This document shows, one piece after another, positions 16,930 through 22,606 of a DNA stretch of 22,606 nt. The translations under genes were made by a program, and so were the position numbers. How positions within the stretch are numbered: the first letter of the stretch is position 1; each line of letters opens with the position of its first letter. A model generated the notes under the pieces. That model had not been told where the DNA came from and made no database searches. It saw nothing but the letters and a program-made list of their open reading frames with translations. Origin of the DNA: a virus; the IMG/VR virus record IMGVR_UViG_3300036770_002569, positions 1 to 22,606 of that record; one strand, 5' to 3'.

Positions 16930-17598
16930 ATGGCAAAAAGAAAAAGTTTTGAAGAAAAAAGTAAAGGGATGCACAAATCCCGTAAACTAATAATAGATAC
17001 GGTATTTGGTAGAGAAGATAATACACAAAGAGTCTTTGGTTATGAGGGAGAAACGGCTCAAAAAAGAGAAGTTGGTGAAAGATGGGTAGATGGTGATGGT
17101 AAAGAGTGGGAACAAAAAGAAGGTTACAAAGTTGCAGTTAGTCAGATGGATGATGTTAGGCAATTTTTACAAAAACTAACAACATGTCATTCTGAAAATT
17201 GTGAAACAAAGCAGTATAGTAAAGCTGATAAAAAACTTATAGTAAAAACAGGGTACTGTATAATTTGTTTGGATAGATTGGAAAGGAAGTTAAAAGAAGA
17301 TGGAACCTTTGCATTCTATCAGGATTATAAAATAACTCTTAATAAACTTGGATTTATTAGAGATTTTAAACAAAAATGTGAAGATAGTTTGAATTCTTTG
17401 AAAAAAGATTTTCAAATGGTTACAGAAGATGGTAGAATGGAAAATTGGACATGGGAAGTTGATATAGAGCAAGTTAGAAAGGATTTAAAAAGTGATATAG
17501 ATAATTCATATGATGCAATAGAATTACTATTAGAAAGAAGAAGATTACTGGAGGAAAAGTTAATAGAACTAAACCATCCAGAATTGGTTAAAAAATAA
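16930..17598 (+). CDS. Zinc-ribbon-like protein upstream of terminase (222 aa), possible small terminase
   Basis: I do not recognise a named family. The N-terminus is very basic (MAKRKSFEEKSKGMHKSRK), followed by a conserved-looking DTVFGRED...RVFGYEG stretch. Two cysteine pairs, C86/C91 and C110/C113 (CX4C and CX2C, 18 residues apart), could bind one zinc. The C-terminal ~100 residues are charged and helical (ELLLERRRLLEEKLIELN), suggesting a coiled coil and oligomerisation. The gene starts 33 nt after the modular protein and is followed by a short membrane protein and then the large terminase. Position and the helical oligomer-like C-terminus make a DNA-binding small terminase (gp16 role) a reasonable guess; a transcription or DNA-binding accessory factor is an alternative. 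The leader contains TATAAACA at 16912-16919. Confidence 0.6.
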   Translation: MAKRKSFEEKSKGMHKSRKLIIDTVFGREDNTQRVFGYEGETAQKREVGERWVDGDGKEWEQKEGYKVAVSQMDDVRQFLQKLTTCHSENCETKQYSKADKKLIVKTGYCIICLDRLERKLKEDGTFAFYQDYKITLNKLGFIRDFKQKCEDSLNSLKKDFQMVTEDGRMENWTWEVDIEQVRKDLKSDIDNSYDAIELLLERRRLLEEKLIELNHPELVKK

Positions 17599-17602
17599 AA
17601 AA

Positions 17603-18235
17603 ATGAAAGGATTACTAAACATTAGAAATATAATAATACTAATACTATTAGGAATTTTAGTTTTTAGTAGATACACAAATTGTGCAGGAAAAAATCAAAA
17701 GACAAAAATAGTAAGAGTAGATGGTAAACCATATAAAGTTATTGAACATAAAATTGATACAGTTGAAATAATAAAGAAACTATTCATAGATAGACCTGGT
17801 AAGGATATTTATCACGATACTACAATATATGTACAAATACCAATTTCAATAGATACACTTGCTATAATAAGAGATTACTTTGCAAAGAATGTATATAAAG
17901 ATACTTTAAGATTGAATGATAGTTTGGGTTTTGTATTCATACAAGATACTATAAGTAAAAATTCAATCGTACATAGAACTTATACGGCACAAGTTAGAGA
18001 AAGAATAATAAACGAAACCACATACTTATCAGAACCACCAAAAATACAATTATATTATGGATTTGAAGGTATATTTGATAAACAAGATTTATTCAAAGGT
18101 GTAGGTGGTGGTTTGTTATTAAAAACAAAAAAAGACAAGATATTCAAAGTCAATTTGGGATTATTGAATGGTGAAGAAAAATTAAATCCATATGCAAACT
18201 TTGGAATGTATTGGAAAATAGGTAAGAAACAATAA
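17603..18235 (+). CDS. Membrane-anchored protein with extracytoplasmic domain (210 aa)
   Basis: Function not recognised. A single hydrophobic segment (IRNIIILILLGILVFS, about 7-22), with basic residues around it, should anchor the protein in the inner membrane with the rest outside the cytoplasm. Cys27 lies just after the segment, but the preceding residues (RYTN) do not make a good lipobox. Residues ~30-145 are polar with repeated aspartate-threonine stretches (KIDTVEI, ISIDTLAII, YKDTLRL). The C-terminal ~60 residues (LYYGFEGIF, GVGGGLLLKT, YANFGMYWKIG) alternate like amphipathic beta-strands. It sits between the Cys-motif gene (4-nt gap) and the terminase (1-nt gap). A spanin-like lysis protein is possible from topology, but lysis genes are not otherwise seen here. 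Confidence 0.6.
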   Translation: MKGLLNIRNIIILILLGILVFSRYTNCAGKNQKTKIVRVDGKPYKVIEHKIDTVEIIKKLFIDRPGKDIYHDTTIYVQIPISIDTLAIIRDYFAKNVYKDTLRLNDSLGFVFIQDTISKNSIVHRTYTAQVRERIINETTYLSEPPKIQLYYGFEGIFDKQDLFKGVGGGLLLKTKKDKIFKVNLGLLNGEEKLNPYANFGMYWKIGKKQ

Positions 18236-18236
18236 T

Positions 18237-19844
18237 ATGACAGTTCAAGGTAAACCACAAAAAACCTTAAAAGAATTAATAGCAGAGGAATATCGTAAAT
18301 GTGCTTCCGACCCAATATACTTTATGAAAAAGTATTGTGTCATCCAACATCCGACTAGAGGCAAAATTCCATTTCATTTATATAAATTTCAAGAAAATTG
18401 TTTAGATGATTTTAAAGATAATAGATTTAACATCATTTTAAAATCACGCCAGTTAGGTCTTTCAACCCTATCAGCCGGATTCATTCTTTGGAAAATGATA
18501 TTTAATCAAGACTTCAACGCATTGGTTATCGCAACTAAAGTAACTGTTGCAAAAAACTTGGTTGAAAAAGTTAGGGTAATGCATGATTTATTACCAATTT
18601 GGTTAAGAGATGGTAGTAGTGGTTCGGTTGAAGATAATAAACTTTCCCTTAAATTAAAAAATGGTTCTCAAGTAAAAGCAATTACATCTTCTCCAGATGC
18701 AGGACGTTCTGAAGCATTATCATTGTTAGTAATAGATGAGGCTGCATTTATTAGAGATATTGATGAAATTTGGATATCAGCACAATCAACTCTTTCAACC
18801 GGTGGTTCTGCAATAGTATTATCTACTCCAAATGGTGTAGGTAACTGGTTTCATAAAATGTGGGTGGAAGGTGAAAACGGAACAAATGGTTTTAATTGTA
18901 TAAATTTACATTGGACAGTTCATCCTGAAAGAAATCAATCTTGGAGAGATGAACAAACTCGTATTTTAGGAGTCAAAGGAGCAGCACAAGAATGTGATTG
19001 TGATTTTATAGGTTCCGGTGATACGGTTATAGATCCTGTATTACTAAGTTGGTACAAAGATACATACGTTATGGATCCTATTGAAAAACGAGGATTTGAT
19101 AATAATCTTTGGGTTTGGGAATATCCAAACTATAATAAACAATATATGGTGGTGGCGGATGTTGCACGTGGTGATGGTTCGGATTACTCTACTGCACAAA
19201 TTATTGATATTGAAGATTCATCACAAGTTGCAGAATATAGAGGAAAAGTAGAAACAAAAGATTTTGGTAATTTTTTAGTTGCATTATCAACCGAATATAA
19301 TAACGCTTTATTGGTTGTTGAAAATTCAAATGTAGGTTGGGCAACTATACAACAAATAATTGACAGAGGGTATCCTAATTTGTTTTATATGAGTAATGAT
19401 TTGAAGTATATTGATGTTGAAAGACAAATTACAAATAAACATTATAGAGAAGAAAAACAAATGGTTGCCGGATTTTCTACTACATCAAAAACACGCCCTT
19501 TAATTATTTCTACTTTGGATAGTTACATAGGTGATAAAGATATATTAATAAGATCATCTAGATTAATAGATGAATTATTTACTTTTATATGGAGTGGTGG
19601 TAGAGCAGAAGCTATGAAGGGATATAATGATGACTTGGTTATGGCGATGGCAATAGGACTTTGGGTTAGAAATACTGCATTAAGATTAAGACAAGAAGGA
19701 ATTGATTTGACAAGAACTATGTTGAACTCTACACAGATGGCAAAGTACGATGGAGTATATTCAACAGGATATTCTGGTCAAAATCCATATGAAATGGATT
19801 TAGGTAGAGGAGAGAAAGAAAACTTAACTTGGTTACTTCGTTAA
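18237..19844 (+). CDS. terL: Terminase large subunit (T4 gp17-like)
   Basis: ATP-driven DNA-packaging motor and headful nuclease that docks on the portal. The 535 aa hold both expected domains. ATPase: P-loop region KSRQLGLST at 69-77, Walker B LLVIDEAAF at 163-171 (Asp167, Glu168) and the coupling motif STP at 196-198. Nuclease, RNase H-like: Asp308 in VADVARGDGSDYS, Glu362 in LLVVENSN, and Asp465/Asp466 in YNDDLVMA. The P-loop has Leu where T4 gp17 has the Walker lysine (SRQLGKT), with Lys69 and Arg71 upstream likely supplying the positive charge. This variant is familiar from other marine T4-like terminases as I remember them. It begins 1 nt after the stop of the membrane protein gene. The small terminase is not identified with certainty. 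Confidence 0.97.
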   Translation: MTVQGKPQKTLKELIAEEYRKCASDPIYFMKKYCVIQHPTRGKIPFHLYKFQENCLDDFKDNRFNIILKSRQLGLSTLSAGFILWKMIFNQDFNALVIATKVTVAKNLVEKVRVMHDLLPIWLRDGSSGSVEDNKLSLKLKNGSQVKAITSSPDAGRSEALSLLVIDEAAFIRDIDEIWISAQSTLSTGGSAIVLSTPNGVGNWFHKMWVEGENGTNGFNCINLHWTVHPERNQSWRDEQTRILGVKGAAQECDCDFIGSGDTVIDPVLLSWYKDTYVMDPIEKRGFDNNLWVWEYPNYNKQYMVVADVARGDGSDYSTAQIIDIEDSSQVAEYRGKVETKDFGNFLVALSTEYNNALLVVENSNVGWATIQQIIDRGYPNLFYMSNDLKYIDVERQITNKHYREEKQMVAGFSTTSKTRPLIISTLDSYIGDKDILIRSSRLIDELFTFIWSGGRAEAMKGYNDDLVMAMAIGLWVRNTALRLRQEGIDLTRTMLNSTQMAKYDGVYSTGYSGQNPYEMDLGRGEKENLTWLLR

Positions 19845-19850
19845 TTTTTT

Positions 19851-19860
19851 TATATTTATA
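19851..19860 (+). promoter_or_regulatory. TATATTTATA element before the small basic protein gene
   Basis: The only gap after the terminase (32 nt) contains TATATTTATA ending 16 nt before the ATG. It matches 7 of 8 positions of the Bacteroidota -7 consensus TAnnTTTG, and a TTGG at 19829-19832 sits about 19 nt upstream, where the -33 TTG element would be. It also shares ATATTTAT with the elements near 2576 and 12194. Confidence 0.28.
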
Positions 19861-19876
19861 GATTGAAACTATTAAT

Positions 19877-20230
19877 ATGATAAAACTAACCGACATATTG
19901 TTAGAAATTGATGAAGACCTTCGTAAGTGGTTTGGTAAAGGTAAGTGGGGTGGTAAAGGTGGAGGTGGATGGGATAGATATAATAGTAAAGGTGAGAGAA
20001 TAGGAAAGTGTGGTGGTGGTAAAGAAGGTGAAGCATACGCTGCTTGTTTATCATCAGCAGCTGCATCTAAATTGGGTAAAAAAGGTAGAGCAAGTTTTGT
20101 TAAAAGAAAAAGAGCAAAACAAAATGATAAAGGTAGAGGAGATAAAGGAGATGGTGGAAAAGGAAAAGCACCTGTTAGAGTGAGTTGGGATAAAAAAGGA
20201 AGTGATAAAAAATATAATCCACCTAGTTAA
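19877..20230 (+). CDS. Small basic Gly/Lys-rich protein, candidate packaged internal protein (117 aa)
   Basis: The protein starts MIKLTDILLEIDEDLRKWFG, then becomes extremely rich in Gly, Lys and Arg (GKGKWGGKGGGGW, KRKRAKQNDKGRGDKGDGG). The centre (RYNSKGERIGKC...EGEAYAACLS, with GKKGRASFVKRKRAKQ) resembles small basic modules I recall in other T4-like phages and giant viruses, without a known function. The N-terminal hydrophobic/acidic stretch ending in ILLE resembles a T4 capsid-targeting sequence, which is cut after L/I-x-E by the prohead protease; the mature product would then be a strongly basic, DNA-compatible internal protein. It lies between terminase and the modular protein, one base before the latter's preferred ATG. 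Charge and motif are seen; the cargo role is inferred. Confidence 0.6.
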   Translation: MIKLTDILLEIDEDLRKWFGKGKWGGKGGGGWDRYNSKGERIGKCGGGKEGEAYAACLSSAAASKLGKKGRASFVKRKRAKQNDKGRGDKGDGGKGKAPVRVSWDKKGSDKKYNPPS

Positions 20231-20231
20231 T

Positions 20232-21356
20232 ATGAACGAAAAGTGGAGTCAAAAATATAAACGCTCAATTGACTGTAATAATCCAAAAGGATTTAGTCAA
20301 AAAGCACATTGTCAGGGACGTAAAAAAAATGAAATGAATATAGAAGAAAAACTAAATTTATTTTTAGAAAAAAATTGCCCAACCGATCCAGGAAAATGGT
20401 CGGCATCAAAAGCAGCAGCTAAATCTAAATTTGATGTTTATCCATCGGCTTATGCAAACGGGTGGGCTGCAAAAAACTATAAAAAGAAAGGTGGTGGATG
20501 GAAAACTTGTAAAGAAAGTGTTGAATTGAATGAAGCATGTTGGGAAGGATATAAACAAGTTGGTGGAAAAATGAAAAACGGAAAAATGGTTCCAAATTGT
20601 GTACCAAATAATAAATCAATTAAAGAATCAGCATTTGTAAAAGGTAAAACTTATGGTGGAACTAAATGTGAAGGTGGATGCTATATGGGAAAGCCTGGTT
20701 TAATGAAACTAATTAAGATTTCTAAAGATAATCCTGATAGTGTATTTATGTTTAGAGATGATAATTATTCAGGTATTCAACCACATTTCATTAAAAATGG
20801 AGTAATTGCAAAAGCAACTACGGTTAATCCATCATACGATTTACAAAAAAGTAAAGTAAAAAATCTAAAGATAGGTAAAGATGTTATTCTTTCGGTTAGA
20901 TTATTTGAATCAGTAAATGAAACAGAAATGAAATTAAAAAAAGAAAATCACATGCCAAATCACCCTGAAAGACGGGATAGTGATGATGAAATTAATTATG
21001 GTAAAGTAGAACCATTAGAATACGATGTTGATAACTATGATGATCATATTGATTTTATTGCATTTATGAGAGAATATACTCAACAATTGAATGAAGCAAC
21101 TTGTCCATGTATGTTTGAAGCGGAATATCAAGGTAGAACTGTAAAATTAGGTAAACCAATGCAAGGTGATGTTAAGAAGTTCAAAGTATATGTTAAAAAC
21201 GGACAAGGTAATGTTGTGAAGGTAAACTTTGGAGATCCTAATATGAGAATTAAAAAATCCAATCCAGAAAGAAGAAAATCCTTCAGAGCAAGACATAATT
21301 GTGATAATCCTGGTCCAAGATGGAAAGCTAGATATTGGTCTTGCAGAAAATGGTAA
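20232..21356 (+). CDS. String of small Cys/Lys/Arg-rich modules, candidate processed capsid cargo (374 aa)
   Basis: I chose the ATG at 20232, one base after the upstream stop; an in-frame ATG at 20202 would add 10 residues and overlap the upstream gene by 29 nt. Modules in order: 4-32 (KWSQKYKRSIDCNNPKGFSQ, ending CQGRKK); 49-90 (KWSASKAAAKSKFDVYPSAY, then ANGW); 102-125 (ACWEGYKQVGGKMKNGKMVP, then NCV); ~135-230, a less familiar domain with CEGGC and FMFRDDNYSG; and ~289-374 (YQGRTVKLGKPMQGD, VNFGDPNMRIKKS, FRARHNCDNPGPRWKARYWS). I recall these as free-standing or recombined modules in many marine T4-like phages; none has a known activity. Two of them are preceded by L-N-E followed by A (after E101 and E288), matching the T4 gp21 cleavage rule. 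Next to the portal gene, a head-internal role is plausible. Confidence 0.68.
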   Translation: MNEKWSQKYKRSIDCNNPKGFSQKAHCQGRKKNEMNIEEKLNLFLEKNCPTDPGKWSASKAAAKSKFDVYPSAYANGWAAKNYKKKGGGWKTCKESVELNEACWEGYKQVGGKMKNGKMVPNCVPNNKSIKESAFVKGKTYGGTKCEGGCYMGKPGLMKLIKISKDNPDSVFMFRDDNYSGIQPHFIKNGVIAKATTVNPSYDLQKSKVKNLKIGKDVILSVRLFESVNETEMKLKKENHMPNHPERRDSDDEINYGKVEPLEYDVDNYDDHIDFIAFMREYTQQLNEATCPCMFEAEYQGRTVKLGKPMQGDVKKFKVYVKNGQGNVVKVNFGDPNMRIKKSNPERRKSFRARHNCDNPGPRWKARYWSCRKW

Positions 21357-21392
21357 AAAAATAAAATTAGGTTACAAAAATAAAATTAAAAA

Positions 21393-22606
21393 ATGGCAGA
21401 TAAAACTATATTCGGCAGGCTTCAGAAATTATTTTCAACAAACACTATTGTTCGTAAAACGGAAAAGGGTGTAAAAGTTGTTGATACTGATGAGTATCAA
21501 AATATGACAACAAATTTGGTTGATAGATATATGCGATTAAAAATATCCAATATGTCTACGGGACAAATAGAACAATCAATGGCGTATCACCAGGTTCGTA
21601 TTGATTTGTTTAGAGATTACGATTCAATGGATATGGATCCAATTCTATCCTCTGCATTGGATGTATATGCTGATGAGTGTACTGCAAAAAATGAAATGGG
21701 TAGTGTTTTAAAAATTCATCATGATGATGATAATGTTAAACAAATACTTGAAAATTTATTTTTTGATATTCTAAATGTTGAATTTAATTTATGGCCATGG
21801 ACTAGAAATTTAGTTAAATACGGTGACTTTTTTCTTCAATTAGAAATAGCAGAAGATTTGGGAATTGTGAATGTTATGCCAATGTCCGTATATGAAATGA
21901 GTAGGATTGAAGGATTTGATATTGAAAATCCACAAAGAGTAAAATTCATATACGCACCATATCAAAACCCATATAGTTCTGTTCAACAATCCGCAAAAAA
22001 AGAATATGAGAATTACGAAATAGCACATTTCAGATTGAATTCGGATTCTAACTTTTTACCATATGGAAAATCTATGATTGAAGGTGGTAGAAGGGTTTGG
22101 AAGCAATTATCTTTGATGGAAGATGCTATGTTGATTCATAGAGTAATGAGAGCTCCTGAAAAGAGAATTTTCAAAATTGATGTAGGAAATATACCACCAA
22201 ATGAAGTGGATAATTATATGCAAAAAATTATCAATTCATCCAAAAAAGTTCCATTCGTAGATGAAAGAACGGGTGATTATAATTTAAAATATAATATGCA
22301 AAATCTAATTGAAGATTATTATATGCCAGTTCGTGGTAGTGATAACGGAACTTCAATTGATACATTGAAAGGATTGGAATATAATATGATTGAAGATATT
22401 AACTACTTAAAAGGTAAGTTAATGGCGGCATTAAAAATTCCAAAAGCATTCTTAGGATATGAAGAAGATATAAATGGTAAAGCAACTCTTGCAGCACAAG
22501 ATGTAAGATTTGCAAAAACAATTGAAAGAGTACAAAGAGTTTTAGTTTCAGAATTAACAAAGATTGCAATTGTTCACCTATATGCACAAGGAATTAAAGA
22601 TGGATC
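21393..22606 (+). CDS. 20: Portal vertex protein (T4 gp20-like), 3' partial
   Basis: The frame opens at ATG 21393 and runs without a stop through the right edge (404 full codons). The product matches gp20-type portals, the dodecameric ring at the capsid vertex through which the terminase pumps DNA and on which the head assembles. Recognisable features: MDMDPILSSALDVYADECT near 90, FNLWPWTRNLVKYGD mid-domain, HFRLNSDSNFLPYGKSMIEG, then MRAPEKRIFKIDVGNIP from residue 252, and the stretch with LIEDYYMPVRGSDNGTSIDT and INYLKGKLMAALKIPKAFLG. These correspond to the conserved clip/stem region of T4-like portals. It follows the module-string gene after an A-rich 36-nt leader with no Shine-Dalgarno. 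In T4 the prohead protease, scaffold and major capsid genes (21-23) follow gene 20, so they are likely just outside the window. Confidence 0.96.
   Translation, partial: MADKTIFGRLQKLFSTNTIVRKTEKGVKVVDTDEYQNMTTNLVDRYMRLKISNMSTGQIEQSMAYHQVRIDLFRDYDSMDMDPILSSALDVYADECTAKNEMGSVLKIHHDDDNVKQILENLFFDILNVEFNLWPWTRNLVKYGDFFLQLEIAEDLGIVNVMPMSVYEMSRIEGFDIENPQRVKFIYAPYQNPYSSVQQSAKKEYENYEIAHFRLNSDSNFLPYGKSMIEGGRRVWKQLSLMEDAMLIHRVMRAPEKRIFKIDVGNIPPNEVDNYMQKIINSSKKVPFVDERTGDYNLKYNMQNLIEDYYMPVRGSDNGTSIDTLKGLEYNMIEDINYLKGKLMAALKIPKAFLGYEEDINGKATLAAQDVRFAKTIERVQRVLVSELTKIAIVHLYAQGIKDG

Noticed and set aside
20202-20231. Upstream ATG for the module-string gene
   Set aside because: It would overlap the preceding gene by 29 nt and add a non-module decapeptide; the ATG at 20232 directly follows the upstream stop and begins at a recognisable module.

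Overview
The window is a contiguous piece of an AT-rich tailed-phage genome with a T4-type (myovirus-like) morphogenesis set. The anchors are a Rad50/gp46-type recombination ATPase, a gp17-type large terminase and a gp20-type portal. Genes are tightly packed on the + strand (gaps of 1-40 nt, one 4-nt TAATG overlap). None of the starts has a convincing GGAGG-type ribosome site, and leaders are A/T-rich. With the low GC and heavy AGA/TTA codon use, this suggests, but does not prove, a Bacteroidota host. No bacterial housekeeping genes, tRNAs, rRNAs, CRISPR arrays or insertion sequences are visible.

Layout. 3-2348: a gp46/Rad50-like ATPase whose frame is open through the left edge; it may be the 3' part of an Mre11-Rad50 (gp47-gp46) fusion. 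2329-2508 (minus): a 59-aa ribbon-helix-helix-type protein, the only minus-strand gene. 2600-11533: a 2977-aa receptor-binding/tail protein with a baseplate-like N-terminus, many beta-sandwich segments, 60- and 62-residue repeats, a larger 306-residue duplication, putative carbohydrate-binding inserts and a C-terminal S74 self-cleaving chaperone. 11533-12078: a small accessory virion protein with a Thr/Pro linker. 12226-16896: a 1556-aa protein joining an HxGH nucleotidyltransferase, an HExxH zincin, small modules and a KxDG adenylation (ligase-like) domain. 16930-19844: a Cys-motif protein, a membrane-anchored protein and the large terminase. 19877-21356: a small basic protein and a string of tiny Cys/Lys/Arg-rich modules. 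21393-end: the portal, cut by the right edge.

How it may work together. Terminase and portal form the DNA-packaging motor, the 2977-aa protein and its small partner are probably host-contact parts of the virion, and the Rad50-like protein serves recombination-dependent replication. The most interesting observation is that the 1556-aa and 374-aa proteins look like strings of separable modules. Several junctions carry L-x-E followed by a small residue, the cleavage pattern known for the T4 prohead protease gp21. I infer they may be packaged capsid cargo polyproteins that are cut during head maturation, delivering a nucleotidyltransferase, a metallopeptidase and a ligase-like enzyme with the DNA. 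L-x-E is a weak motif, so this is a hypothesis.

Regulation. Perfect copies of the T4 late-promoter box TATAAATA lie in the two longest non-coding stretches, ahead of the tail gene and the polyprotein. An ATATTTAT element recurs 16-23 nt before three starts. Both are low-complexity motifs in an AT-rich genome.
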